Below, in pieces: positions 41,037 to 50,300 of a stretch of DNA of 64,000 bases (its first letter is position 1; the number at the start of each line of letters is the position of its first letter). The notes below the pieces were generated by a model, which did not search any database, was not told where the DNA came from, and saw nothing but the letters and a program-made list of their open reading frames with translations. This DNA comes from Streptomyces sp. 1222.5 (GTDB taxonomy: Bacteria > Actinomycetota > Actinomycetes > Streptomycetales > Streptomycetaceae). Both the position numbers and the translations under genes were made by a program. The DNA lies in assembly GCF_900105245.1 (NCBI RefSeq), contig NZ_FNSZ01000001.1, forward strand, positions 1,860,001 to 1,924,000. The letters run 5' to 3'.

Positions 41037-41384
41037 ATGGAGATTCTGGGCGCCTCGCTGCGCATCTGCGTCGACGACATCGATACCGCGATCCCGTTCT
41101 ACGAGCGTCTGGCGGGCGGCAGAGCGCAGCGCTTCGACCGCGGCGGGGTCCAGGTCGCCGCGGTCGGCTCCTTCCTGCTGATGAGCGGCCCGGAAGCGGA
41201 GCTGGAGATCCTGCGCCGGGTGACCGCGACGATCGCCGTCAAGGACGTGGAGGAGGCCCACCGGCTGCTGACCGACCTCGGCGCCCGGGTCCTCGCCGGG
41301 CCGGTGCCGACGCCGGCGGGCCGCAACCTCCTCGCGATGCATCCCGACGGCTCGGTCTTCGAGTACGTCGACCAGCGGGGCTGA
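41037..41384 (+). CDS. VOC-superfamily protein (glyoxalase-like)
   Basis: 115 residues; a single vicinal-oxygen-chelate half: SLRICVDDIDTAIPFYERLAG, LEILRRVTATIAVKDVEEAHRLLTDLGARV, GRNLLAMHPDGSVFEYVDQ. The N-terminal His metal ligand is replaced by Arg, so metal binding is uncertain. Probably a dimer, role unknown. The gene ends 5 bp from the converging DUF5107 gene. Confidence 0.8.
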   Translation: MEILGASLRICVDDIDTAIPFYERLAGGRAQRFDRGGVQVAAVGSFLLMSGPEAELEILRRVTATIAVKDVEEAHRLLTDLGARVLAGPVPTPAGRNLLAMHPDGSVFEYVDQRG

Positions 41385-41389
41385 CCCGG

Positions 41390-43351
41390 TCAGACCGGAT
41401 CCGGCCGCATCCGGAAGTCGTGCCGGGCGGGCAGCGGCTCGTCGCTGAGGCGGGCCCACAGCCGGCCGATCACGTCCGCGCCCTCCCGGAGGTCGGCGAC
41501 CTCGAAGCCCTCGTCGAAGACGGCCCTGGCCCGCGCGCTGCTGCCCTCGGCCAGCAGCAGTTCGGCGTGGAGCAGCCGGAACCGGCCACGCTGCCGTACG
41601 GCGGGCAGCAGCCGGTCCCACACGGCCCGTGCCTGCGCCGTGCGCCGGGCCCTGAGCAGTGCCTCGAGGGTCTCGCGGCCGAGCGCGGCGACGGCGGCCG
41701 TCCAGGTCTCGCCGTCGTCGCGGCGCTCGCGGCAGAGGTCGTCGAAGGCGTCCGCGTAGCGTTCGGCGGCCCGCTCGTGGTGCCCGGCCTCCTGGTCGGC
41801 GACGGCCAGGCAGCGCAGCAGGGGCCAGAGGGAGGGCGCCAGCGGCAGGGCGCGTTCCCAGCTGCGGACCGCCTGGGCGCGGTCGCCGGCGTGCCACTGG
41901 GCGACGCCGAGGTGGTACTCGGTGTGCGGGGTCGCCGGGGCCGTCTCCAGCATGTCCCGCCAGTGCGGCGCGACCAGGGTCTCACCGGGCGGCCGCACCC
42001 GGCGCGGCTCGGGCAGGGATCCGGTGCGCAGCAGCTCCCGCCAGGGCGCCTGCGCCTCGCCCAGGGCGGACTCGGGGAAGGGTGTGCCCGGCAGCTTCCA
42101 GTCGGCGCGCAGTACCTCGAGCGCGCCCCAGCCGGAGCCGACGGCCAGGATCTCCGCCGGTTCGGTGTCGGCGCACGGCTTCCAGACGGCGTACGCCTCC
42201 TCGACCCGGGTGCGGGGCAGTGCCGACGCGAGCCGCCGCTCCGCCCCCTGGACGGCCTCGGTCCACTCCCCGCCGGGCTGGGCGTCGAGCGGCCCGTACG
42301 CCTCCAGCCAGGACACCTCGCTCTCCGCCTCCAGCCGGACGTGCTCCAGCTGGGTGCGGGCGAGTCCGGCCTGGATCTCGCAGTAGCCGCCGGTGCCGGG
42401 CTCGGTCAGCCACTGCTGCCAGCGCCGGCCGCCGGGTCCGCCGCCCCACACGAAGAGCTTGCGGCCGCGCAGCACGTCGGTGGAGGTCTGCACCAGCCCG
42501 TGCCCGTCCGCGTCCAGCGCGGCGATCCAGCGGCGGCGGCCGTCCGGCACCTCGTAGAAGTAGTCGGCCGCGTACGGGCTGTTCGGCGGGTAGGTGCGGT
42601 CGACACCGTCGTACGTCGGGACGGGCACGCGGCGCAGCCGGCGCTCGTAGCCGAAGAACCAGGCCTCCTCGGCGGGGGCGAGGACCCTGACGTCCTCGGG
42701 GACGGCGATGTTGGACCACCAGTAGGTGGGCACCGGCCGCTCGTGGGGATTGCGGATCCGGGCGCCGACGTAGAGGAAGTCGGAGCCCTCCGGCAACCAC
42801 AGGTCGACCTGGAAAGGCAGGTCGCGCAGCCGCTCCCACTCCCACAGGCGCAGCATCTCGCCGCCGTCGGGGGCGGGGACGCGGGCGGCGTGCAGCGGGG
42901 CGCAGGAAAGAGTGGTGTGGCCGGTGGCGCCGATGTTCCATTCGATGCCGCCGGAGTACCAGGCGCCGTTGAGGGCGAAGTTGGCGGGCTGGAACACCGG
43001 GTTGCGGTAGAGGAGTTCGCGTCCGGTGGGCAGGTGGAGCAGGGAGGCGATCCGGCCGCCGAGGCCCGGCAGGACGGTGGCGCGCAGCCGGTCGTTCTCG
43101 ATGACCAGCGCCTCGACCGGCCGGGGTTCGCGGGTTCTGCCGTAACCGTCGCGGACACGGACCGGCAGTAGGCTGCCCAGCGGTTCGTGGCCTAGCTGGC
43201 GGGCCATGTCGCGGGGCATCTCCTCCCGATCCCGGTCGTCGATGCGGTGGACCTCGTCGAGCGGGCGCAGCGGGGGCAGCGGGTTGTCGGGCCCCAACCG
43301 CGCGGCGGGCAGGGTCAGTACCTCACGTCGGATCCTCGTCACGACGACCAT
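41390..43351 (-). CDS. DUF5107 domain protein with C-terminal TPR-like repeats
   Basis: 653 residues. N-terminal two-thirds: beta-rich DUF5107 module (PVEALVIENDRLRATVLPGLGGRIASLLHLPTGRELLYRNPVFQPAN, GGIEWNIGATGH, YWWSNIAVPEDVRVLAP), the fold of aldose-1-epimerase-like proteins. C-terminal third: TPR-type helices (HTEYHLGVAQWHAGDRAQAVRSWERAL, AERYADAFDDL). Probably carbohydrate-binding or hydrolytic, cytoplasmic. ATG 43351 has only a weak ribosome site. Its function is inferred from fold. Confidence 0.75.
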   Translation of the reverse strand: MVVVTRIRREVLTLPAARLGPDNPLPPLRPLDEVHRIDDRDREEMPRDMARQLGHEPLGSLLPVRVRDGYGRTREPRPVEALVIENDRLRATVLPGLGGRIASLLHLPTGRELLYRNPVFQPANFALNGAWYSGGIEWNIGATGHTTLSCAPLHAARVPAPDGGEMLRLWEWERLRDLPFQVDLWLPEGSDFLYVGARIRNPHERPVPTYWWSNIAVPEDVRVLAPAEEAWFFGYERRLRRVPVPTYDGVDRTYPPNSPYAADYFYEVPDGRRRWIAALDADGHGLVQTSTDVLRGRKLFVWGGGPGGRRWQQWLTEPGTGGYCEIQAGLARTQLEHVRLEAESEVSWLEAYGPLDAQPGGEWTEAVQGAERRLASALPRTRVEEAYAVWKPCADTEPAEILAVGSGWGALEVLRADWKLPGTPFPESALGEAQAPWRELLRTGSLPEPRRVRPPGETLVAPHWRDMLETAPATPHTEYHLGVAQWHAGDRAQAVRSWERALPLAPSLWPLLRCLAVADQEAGHHERAAERYADAFDDLCRERRDDGETWTAAVAALGRETLEALLRARRTAQARAVWDRLLPAVRQRGRFRLLHAELLLAEGSSARARAVFDEGFEVADLREGADVIGRLWARLSDEPLPARHDFRMRPDPV

Positions 43352-43391
43352 GGAACCCGGCGGGGCGGGCCTCGGCCAGGGGAGCTGCCGG

Positions 43392-44291
43392 TCAGGATTG
43401 CGCAAAGGCGGCCACGACCAGGTCGGCCAGGAGCGCGCCCGCCGTGCCGTCGGGGTCCAGGTCGGGGTCGTAGATGGTGATGTTGAGGCCCACGCAGCGC
43501 GGTGCGGCGAGCAACGGGCGCAGCAGTAGCTCCAGTTCACCGGGCAGCAGGCCGTCCGGGTCGGGGCTGTCGACGGCCGGCATCACGGACGGGTCGAGGA
43601 CGTCGGCGTCGAGGTGGACCCAGAAGCCGTCGAGTCCAGGTGCCCCGAAGGCCTCGACGGCGGCCCGGGCGACCGCGTCGGGGCTCTCGGCGCGGAGGTC
43701 GCCGACGGTGGCGACGGGCATCTTCAGCGCGGCGAGCTCGGCCGTGTCGTCGGTGTAGGCGTCACGGATGCCGAAGAACCGTACGTCCTCGTCCCTGAGG
43801 TAGGGACCGAGGCCCTCCAGGTCGCTCAGGTCGGCCTGGCCGCGGCCGGTGGCGATGGCGACCTCCTCGCCGCCCGCGGCGCCGATCCGGTCGGAGTTGC
43901 CCGGGTGCCGGAAGTCGTGCGAGGCGTCGACGGCGGCGAGCCCGTACCGGCCGATGCGGCGCAGGGCGAGGGAGGCACCGAGCTGGATCGAGCAGTCGCC
44001 GCCGAGGACGACGGGGAACTCCCCCGCGCGCACGTGGTGTTCGATGCGGTCGGCGAGCTTGACGGTGTACGCGGCGAGCGCGGTGGCGTTGAAGACGCCG
44101 TCGCCCTCCTGCCAGTCGCCGCGGTCGTAGCGCGGCGGTACGACCACCCCGCCCTCGCGGGCCCCGAGCCGTCGCGGGAGGCGCTGCTCCCTGAGGGCGC
44201 CGGCCAGCTTGTAGCAGCCCGGGACGGTGCCGGGAGCGGGTGGGCGCAGGCCCAGGTTGGAGGGGGCGTCGAGCACGACGAGTGTGCGCAT
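43392..44291 (-). CDS. arginase/agmatinase family protein
   Basis: 299 residues, ureohydrolase fold. Metal sites: GGDCSIQLG near 110, then DASHDFRHPGNS near 135 and HLDADVLDP near 240. In this family the second site normally reads D-x-H-x-D; here His has shifted by one (DASHD instead of DAHSD as I recall for Streptomyces relatives), so the metal site may be altered. Role would be hydrolysis of a guanidino compound. ATG start. The DUF5107 gene downstream may be co-transcribed. Confidence 0.85.
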   Translation of the reverse strand: MRTLVVLDAPSNLGLRPPAPGTVPGCYKLAGALREQRLPRRLGAREGGVVVPPRYDRGDWQEGDGVFNATALAAYTVKLADRIEHHVRAGEFPVVLGGDCSIQLGASLALRRIGRYGLAAVDASHDFRHPGNSDRIGAAGGEEVAIATGRGQADLSDLEGLGPYLRDEDVRFFGIRDAYTDDTAELAALKMPVATVGDLRAESPDAVARAAVEAFGAPGLDGFWVHLDADVLDPSVMPAVDSPDPDGLLPGELELLLRPLLAAPRCVGLNITIYDPDLDPDGTAGALLADLVVAAFAQS

Positions 44292-44375
44292 GGCGGCCTT
44301 CCTGGGCGGGCGCTTCCTGGCGGGGTGTTCGGTGACCGGTCCTCCCCGGCGGCTCTTTGGTGACCGGTGACGGGA

Positions 44376-44927
44376 TCAGCCGCCGGGGCGCATCTCGGCG
44401 GTGAGAGCCCAGCGTTCGTGGTCGCGCCAGGCACCGTCGATGTAGATCATCCGGGGCGAGAAGCCCTCCAGGCGGAAGCCGGCGCCCCGGGCCAGGGCGA
44501 TGGAGGCGGTGTTCTCGGGCTGCGCGTTGATCTCGAGACGGTGCAGTCCCAGCGGCCCGAACGCGTACCCGATCACCAGGTCCAGGCCCTCCCGCATCAG
44601 CCCCCGTCCGGCGGCGTGGGCGAAGGCGCCGTAGCCGAGGGCGCCGCACTGGAAGCCGCCCCGGACGATGTTGTTGATGTTGATGAACCCGGCGAGGTCA
44701 CCGCTGTCCTTCTCGCACACCAGGAACCCGGCCTTGGACGGGTCCTCGATCAGCCGGTCCGCGTAGGCCGCGTAGGCCTCGTCGGTGTCCGGCGGGAACA
44801 GCCACGGCCGGTGCAGGTCCTTGCTCTCCCGGGCCCGGGCGGTGAACTCGGGTCCGTCCTCGGCGGTGAAGTGGCGGACGGCCACGCGGGGGCCCTCGGC
44901 GAGGTGGCGGGGGGTGGAGTGGGGCAT
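44376..44927 (-). CDS. GNAT acetyltransferase, RimJ/RimL-like
   Basis: 183 residues. RHFTAEDGPEFTARARESKDLHRPWLFPP and GFLVCEKDSGDLAGFININNIVRGGFQCGALGYGAFAHAAGRGLMREGLDLVI cover the acetyl-CoA loop; FGPLGLHRLEINAQPENTASIALARGAGFRLEGFSPRMI is the conserved C-terminal part. Probably acetylates the N-terminus of a ribosomal or other protein. Starts with ATG. Confidence 0.87.
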   Translation of the reverse strand: MPHSTPRHLAEGPRVAVRHFTAEDGPEFTARARESKDLHRPWLFPPDTDEAYAAYADRLIEDPSKAGFLVCEKDSGDLAGFININNIVRGGFQCGALGYGAFAHAAGRGLMREGLDLVIGYAFGPLGLHRLEINAQPENTASIALARGAGFRLEGFSPRMIYIDGAWRDHERWALTAEMRPGG

Positions 44928-45010
44928 CCGGCCAGCCTACGGCGTCGCCGCCCGCGGTGCCCCGGGATTTCCCGGCCTCCGGCGCCGCGGGGCGTCGTAC
45001 GGTCCCCGGC

Positions 45011-45934
45011 TCAGCGCAGGGCGGGCCGGTCCAGGGTCAGCGTGGCGGCGTCGGCGTCCAGTTCCGCCGTCGCCCCGAACGGGATCGTCAGGGCACCCGC
45101 GCAGTGGCCGAAGCCGAAGTCCTCCACCACCGGCACCCCGAGCACGCCGAGCCGGTCGGCCAGCAGGAAACGCACCTCCGCGTAGTCGGCGCAGTTCTCC
45201 CAGGAGCCGAGCAGGACCCCGCGGACGCCGTCCAGCCAGCCCGCGCGCAGGAGCTGGGTGAGGTAGCGGTCCAGCCGGTACGTCTCCTCGCCCACGTCCT
45301 CCAGGCACAGCAGTCCGCCGGCCGCCGAGGCGCGGGCGTTCGGGGTGCCGAGTTCCGCGGCGAGCAGGCACAGGCATCCGCCGAGGGTGACGCCCCGGGC
45401 CCGGCCGGGCACCAGGGCCGTGCCGCCGGACGCGATGGTGCGCACGGTCTCCGGGGCGAAGAGCGTGGCCCGCAGGTGCTCCTGGGCCCGGGTGTTCTTG
45501 ACGAAGTCGATACCGGCCGCCATCGGCCCGTGCAGCGTGGCGAGCCCCAGGCGGGTGGCGAAGGCCTCGTGCAGGACGGTGATGTCGCTGAAGCCGACGA
45601 AGACCTTGGGCCCGGCCGTGCGCATCGCCTCCCAGTCGAGCAGGTCGACCATGCGCTGCACCCCGTACCCGCCGCGGGCGCACAGCACCGCGTCCACGGC
45701 GGGGTCGCACCACGCGTTCTGGAAGTCGGCGGCCCGGTCGGCGTCCGTGCCCGCCAGGTAGCCGAACTCGCGGTGCCGGTCCAGGACATGGGGTGCGACG
45801 ACCGGGTCGAGGTCCCAGCCGCGAAGCACGTCGAGCCCGGCCTGGAGCCGCTCCTCGGGCACCGGCCCGCTGGGGGCGACGACGGCCACCCGGGCGCCGG
45901 GGGCGAGCCGGGCGGGCCGCAGCAGTTCTCTCAC
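45011..45934 (-). CDS. LD-carboxypeptidase (S66)
   Basis: 307 residues. RVAVVAPSGPVPEERLQAGLDVLRGW, AVLCARGGYGVQRMVDLLDW, KVFVGFSDITVLHEAFA (GFSD, probable nucleophile), CLEDVGEETYRLDRYL and GFGHCAGALTIPFGA are the S66 signatures, giving Ser, Glu and His of the triad. Cleaves the LD bond of murein tetrapeptides; cytoplasmic recycling role. GTG start overlaps the S9 peptidase stop (GTGA). Confidence 0.92.
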   Translation of the reverse strand: MRELLRPARLAPGARVAVVAPSGPVPEERLQAGLDVLRGWDLDPVVAPHVLDRHREFGYLAGTDADRAADFQNAWCDPAVDAVLCARGGYGVQRMVDLLDWEAMRTAGPKVFVGFSDITVLHEAFATRLGLATLHGPMAAGIDFVKNTRAQEHLRATLFAPETVRTIASGGTALVPGRARGVTLGGCLCLLAAELGTPNARASAAGGLLCLEDVGEETYRLDRYLTQLLRAGWLDGVRGVLLGSWENCADYAEVRFLLADRLGVLGVPVVEDFGFGHCAGALTIPFGATAELDADAATLTLDRPALR

Positions 45935-47898
45935 GTGCGCAAGCCCACCTTCGGGACCTCGGGGGTCGGCTTCAGCCCGAACACCTGGGCGTACAGGGAC
46001 AGTTCCGCCTCCAGGGCGCGGATCATCGTCTCGGCCCGACGGAACCCGTGGCCCTCCCCGGCGAAGGTGAGGTAGGCGTGCGGTACGCCCCGGCCGTCGA
46101 TGCGGGCGAGGAGGCGTTCGCACTGGGCGGGCGGGCAGATGACGTCGTCGAGGCCCTGGAGCAGCAGGAACGGCACGCCGATCCGGTCGGCGTGCGCGGT
46201 CGGCGAGCGTTCGGCGTAGCGGGCCGGCACCTCGGCGAGCGGGCCGATCAGCGACTCCAGGTAGCGGGACTCGAAGTCGTGGGTCTCCCCCGGCCCCCAG
46301 GTGGCCAGGTCCAGGACCGGATAGAGGATGGTGCCGCAGGCGTACAGGTCGGTGGTCGTCAGGGAGGAGGCCGTGGTCCAGCCGCCCGCGCTGCCGCCCC
46401 GGATCGCGAGGCGGGCGGGGTCGGCGGTGCCCTCGTCGGCGAGGGCACGGGCGACGGCCGCGCAGTCCTCGACGTCGACCACGCCCCACTGTTCGCGCAG
46501 CCGCTCGCGGTAGGCCCGGCCGTAGCCGGTGGAGCCGCCGTAGTTCACCTCGGCGACGCCGATGCCCCGAGAGGTGAAGTAGGCGATCTCCAGGTCCAGT
46601 ACGAGCGGGACGCGGCTGGTGGGGCCGCCGTGCGCCCAGATGACGTACGGCGGCAGCTCGCCGTCGGGTGCGGTCCGTTCGGGGTGGTGCGGCGGATAGA
46701 CGTGGGCATGCACCTCGCGCCCGTCCGGCCCGGTGAAGACCCGGATCTGCGGTTCGGGGTAGTACGCGGGGTCGACGGGGTCCTCGTGCGGGGCGCCGAC
46801 CGGGCGGGCGCGTCCGCTCCTGGGGTCCAGCTCGATCACCTCGTAGGCGGTACGCGGGCTGGCGCCGACGGCGACGACCCGCTCCCCGTGCGCGGTGAGG
46901 CCGGCGGTGAACTCGGTCCAGGGTCCGGCGGCGTCGACGAGCTCGCCGGTCTCGGGGTCGAGTATCCCGAGTATCGTCGCGCCCTTGCCGTGCACGACCG
47001 CGATCAGCCCGCTGTCCAGCGGTGCGAACCAGCGCAGGCCGAGCTGCCAGAGCGCGCCGCCGAACTCCTCCTCGCGCGGACACAGCGCGGTGCCGTCGCG
47101 GTAGAGGTTCCACCAGCCGCTGCGGTCGCTCGCGTACAGGAGCCTGCCGTCCGCGTCCCATTCGACCTGGGCGACCGCTTCCCGGGGCCCGCCCGCGACG
47201 GTGCGCACGTCGCGCAGGGTGCCGTCGTCGGCGACCTCGGCGACGAGCAGCTCCGTGCCGTCCCAGGGCATCCGGGGGTGGTCCCAGGTGAGCCAGGCGG
47301 CCCGCCGGCCGTCGGGCGACAGCTTGGCCCCGGTGACGAACCGCTGCCGTTCGGGGGCGAGTTCGCGTACGGCGCCACGGTCGTCGGCGGCGGAGCCGTC
47401 GAGCGGTACGGCGGCGAGGACGCGCCGCACGTCGTCGGGTCCCTCGCCGGTGAACTCCTCCAGCACGCACCACACTTCGCCGCGTTCGAGGTGGATCTGC
47501 GGCTCGACCCAGCGAAGTCCGCCGCCCACCGGGGAGACCGGGGTCAGCGGGCGCGGCTCGCCGCCCGGCTCGAAGAGGTACAGCCGCTGGTCGGCGAAGT
47601 GCGTGAACACGGCGAGCGGCCGCCCGTCGCGCACCGCCCCGGACCAGGGGCGGCCACCGTACTCGATGACCCGGCTGCGCACGTTCCACGGCGCGGGCAG
47701 CACCGGCTCCTCGCCGCCGTCGGCCCGCCGCCGCACCAGTGCCCGGCGGCCGCCCTCGGCGGGCCGGGGTTCGGTCCACCAGATCTCGTCGCCGACGACC
47801 CCCACCCAGTCCGGCCGGCCGTCGTGCGCGGCGGCCAGCGCCGCGTCCACGGGCGAAGGCCACGATCCGTACGGTGACTTGAGCACCTCGTCCCCCAT
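45931..47898 (-). CDS. S9 family prolyl oligopeptidase-like peptidase
   Basis: 655 residues. N-terminal beta-propeller (about 20-380) with WNVRSRVIEYGG, LSPDGRRAAWLTWDHPRMPWDG. C-terminal hydrolase: YPPYVIWAHGGPTSR near 425, the nucleophile in RLAIRGGSAGGWTTA near 510, LLQGLDDVICPP and the His in LTFAGEGHGFRRAET. Cytoplasmic dipeptidyl-type peptidase. Overlaps LD-carboxypeptidase and lies 3 bp after the M20 gene, so this is one peptidase operon. Confidence 0.92.
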   Translation of the reverse strand: MGDEVLKSPYGSWPSPVDAALAAAHDGRPDWVGVVGDEIWWTEPRPAEGGRRALVRRRADGGEEPVLPAPWNVRSRVIEYGGRPWSGAVRDGRPLAVFTHFADQRLYLFEPGGEPRPLTPVSPVGGGLRWVEPQIHLERGEVWCVLEEFTGEGPDDVRRVLAAVPLDGSAADDRGAVRELAPERQRFVTGAKLSPDGRRAAWLTWDHPRMPWDGTELLVAEVADDGTLRDVRTVAGGPREAVAQVEWDADGRLLYASDRSGWWNLYRDGTALCPREEEFGGALWQLGLRWFAPLDSGLIAVVHGKGATILGILDPETGELVDAAGPWTEFTAGLTAHGERVVAVGASPRTAYEVIELDPRSGRARPVGAPHEDPVDPAYYPEPQIRVFTGPDGREVHAHVYPPHHPERTAPDGELPPYVIWAHGGPTSRVPLVLDLEIAYFTSRGIGVAEVNYGGSTGYGRAYRERLREQWGVVDVEDCAAVARALADEGTADPARLAIRGGSAGGWTTASSLTTTDLYACGTILYPVLDLATWGPGETHDFESRYLESLIGPLAEVPARYAERSPTAHADRIGVPFLLLQGLDDVICPPAQCERLLARIDGRGVPHAYLTFAGEGHGFRRAETMIRALEAELSLYAQVFGLKPTPEVPKVGLRT

Positions 47899-47901
47899 CG
47901 T

Positions 47902-49206
47902 CTACGCCGTCCGCAGGAAGCGGTCGAGCACCTGCACGCCGAAGTGCAGCGCCGTCACGGGCACCCGTTCGTCGACCCCGTGGAACAGCGCCTGGTAGTC
48001 GAGTCCCTCGGGCAGCTTCAGCGGGGCGAAACCGTACCCGGTGATGCCGAGCCGCGAGAACTGCTTGGCGTCCGTACCGCCGGACATGCAGTACGGCACC
48101 ACGTGCCCCTCGGGCGCGAACTCCTCGACGGCGGCCCGCATCCTCGCGAAGGTCGGCGAGTCCACGGGGGCCTGGAGGGCCACCTCACGGTGCGCGAACT
48201 CCCAGCTCACGTCCGGGCCGACCAGCCGGTCGAGGGTGGCGCGGAACTCGTCCTCGGCGCCCGCCAGATAGCGGCCGTCGACGAAGGCGACCGCCTCGCC
48301 CGGGATGACGTTCAGCTTGTAACCGGCTTCCAGCATGGTCGGGTTGGCGCTGTTGCGGACGGTGGCCTCGACCAGCTTTCCGGCCGGGCCGAGCTTCTCC
48401 AGCAGCCGGTCCACGTCGGTGAAGTCCGGCTCGATGCCGTACAGCGTGGCCAGTTCGGCGAGCGCGGCGCGCACGGTCGGGGTCAGCCGGAGCGGCCACT
48501 CGTGCTCGCCGAGGCGGGTGACGGCGGCGGCGAGCCGGGTGACCGCGTTCTCGTTGTTGACCTTGGAGCCGTGCCCGGCCCGGCCGCGCGCGGTGAGCTT
48601 GAGCCAGCCGGTGCCCCGCTCCCCCGCCGCGATGGGGTAGATCTGCCGGCCGGCGCCGTCGTGGAAGGTGAACGCGCCGGACTCGCTGATGCCCTCGGTG
48701 CAGCCCTCGAACAGCTCCGGGTGCCGGTCGGCGAGGAACCCGGAGCCGTCCTCGGCGCTGGCCTCCTCGTCCGCGGTGAACGCGATGACGAGGTCCCGGC
48801 GGGGCCGTACGCCCTGCCGGGTCCAGGACCTCAGGACGGCCAGGATCATCGCGTCCATGTTCTTCATGTCGACGGCGCCCCGGCCCCACACCACCCCGTC
48901 GCGGACCTCGCCGGAGAAGGGCGGCACGCTCCAGTCGGCGGCCTCGGCCGGGACGACGTCCAGGTGGCCGTGGACCAGCAGCGCGTCGGCGGACGGGTCG
49001 GTGCCGGCGACCCGGGCGACGACATTGGTCCGGCCCGGGGTCCGCTCCAGCATCAGCGGTTCCAGACCGGCCCCGGCCAGCCGCTCGGCCGCGTACTCGG
49101 CGGCGGGCCGCTCCCGGCAGTCGCCGCCGCCCCGGTTGGTGGTGTCGATCCTGATCAGGCCTGAGGTGAACTGCACGACCTCGTCCAGGGCCTGCTGGTC
49201 AGCCAT
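47902..49206 (-). CDS. M20 family metallopeptidase
   Basis: 434 residues, two-zinc M20 peptidase: DALLVHGHLDVVPA near 80 (His and Asp), GRGAVDMKNMDAM (bridging Asp), AFTADEEASAEDGSGF (catalytic Glu pair), and late HGVDE. ATG 49206 has GGAGGAGCAGT upstream and begins within the M55 gene (8-bp overlap). Probably dipeptidase or deacylase of peptide fragments; cytoplasmic. Completes a four-gene peptidase operon. Confidence 0.92.
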   Translation of the reverse strand: MADQQALDEVVQFTSGLIRIDTTNRGGGDCRERPAAEYAAERLAGAGLEPLMLERTPGRTNVVARVAGTDPSADALLVHGHLDVVPAEAADWSVPPFSGEVRDGVVWGRGAVDMKNMDAMILAVLRSWTRQGVRPRRDLVIAFTADEEASAEDGSGFLADRHPELFEGCTEGISESGAFTFHDGAGRQIYPIAAGERGTGWLKLTARGRAGHGSKVNNENAVTRLAAAVTRLGEHEWPLRLTPTVRAALAELATLYGIEPDFTDVDRLLEKLGPAGKLVEATVRNSANPTMLEAGYKLNVIPGEAVAFVDGRYLAGAEDEFRATLDRLVGPDVSWEFAHREVALQAPVDSPTFARMRAAVEEFAPEGHVVPYCMSGGTDAKQFSRLGITGYGFAPLKLPEGLDYQALFHGVDERVPVTALHFGVQVLDRFLRTA

Positions 49207-50032
49207 ACTGCTCCTCCACGGCGGCAGAGACGATCGTGGTGACCGCCTTGAACGTCCTGATGCCCTCGTACATCCGGGCGCTGGTGTAGGCCACCTTCCG
49301 CTCCCCGATCCGGGCGACGCCGGGGACGACGGTCGCGGCCATCGCCAGGTGCTCCGCGTCGAACTCCAGGGCGATCGTGTGCGGCCCGGCGTGCACGGGC
49401 TCGGCGCGGACCGCCAGCCGTGCGGCCTCCTTGGCGGCGGCCCGGATGTCGGCCGCGGTGCGGGCCGGGGTGCGGCACACGGCCGCGTACCGCGACACAT
49501 GGTCCTTCACGGCGACCTTCAGCGCTTCGGGCGCGTAGCCGAGCGCGTCCTCGCAGGCCACGTCGTCGCCGGTGACGAGCACGACGGGGACGCCGTACTC
49601 GGCGACGACGTGCGCGTTGAGCAGGCCCTCGCTGGCGCGGACGTCGTCCAGCCAGACCCCGGTCAGCTGGTTCGCCAGGTAGGTGTGGGCGAGGACGCCG
49701 TCCATGCCGGCGCCCGCGTGGTAGCCGATGAAGGCGATGCCGTCCACGTCACCGTGCTGGACGCCCTCCACCATGGACAGCGACTTGTGCCGCCCCGTGA
49801 GCATCTCGACCCGCTCGTCGAGTCGCTCCAGGAGCAGGTTGCGCATGGACCAGTGGGCCTCGTTGACGAGCACCTCGTCGGCACCGCCGTCGAAGAATCC
49901 CTGCGCGGCGGCGTTCACGTCGGAGGTGAACATCGACCGGCACCGCTCCCACTGCGGCGTCCCCGGCAGCACGTCGGCCGGCCAGGTGACGCCCGTGGCC
50001 CCCTCCATGTCGGCACTGATGAGGATCTTCAT
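49199..50032 (-). CDS. M55 D-aminopeptidase (DppA-like)
   Basis: 277 residues. MKILISADMEGATGVTWPADV carries the first Asp and Glu ligands, FIGYHAGAGMDGVLAHTY the His motif, and NEAHWSMRNLL another. M55 peptidases are zinc enzymes that remove N-terminal D-amino acids; with the peptidases downstream this suggests degradation of D-amino-acid-containing murein peptides. ATG start, first of the operon. Confidence 0.92.
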   Translation of the reverse strand: MKILISADMEGATGVTWPADVLPGTPQWERCRSMFTSDVNAAAQGFFDGGADEVLVNEAHWSMRNLLLERLDERVEMLTGRHKSLSMVEGVQHGDVDGIAFIGYHAGAGMDGVLAHTYLANQLTGVWLDDVRASEGLLNAHVVAEYGVPVVLVTGDDVACEDALGYAPEALKVAVKDHVSRYAAVCRTPARTAADIRAAAKEAARLAVRAEPVHAGPHTIALEFDAEHLAMAATVVPGVARIGERKVAYTSARMYEGIRTFKAVTTIVSAAVEEQYG

Positions 50033-50231
50033 GCTGCGTCACGTTACGCGCCGACGGGCGCCCAGGCTACGACCCCGACCTCGCGAAACGACCGCCGCCG
50101 GCCGCTGCCGCGCCGGGCCCGGATCCCGAGGTGCCCGCCGCCGGTGGAGGGGCGGTACGACAGCGAACCGGTGGGGCGGCAGCGGCCGGAGAGGCGCTTT
50201 CCCCGGCGCACGGCTGCCGCCGCCGGCGGCG

Positions 50232-50270
50232 GTGCGCGGAGCGGGTGGCCGTGGCCGCCGCTCCGCGCAC
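50232..50270. terminator. 13-bp hairpin after methyltransferase
   Basis: GTGCGCGGAGCGG (50232-50244) and CCGCTCCGCGCAC (50258-50270), perfect stem, loop 13 bases. Lies between the end of the methyltransferase gene and the start of the M55 gene, separating them. Confidence 0.75.
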
Positions 50271-50300
50271 ACCCGGCGCCGGTCCGGGCGTGGGGCCGGG

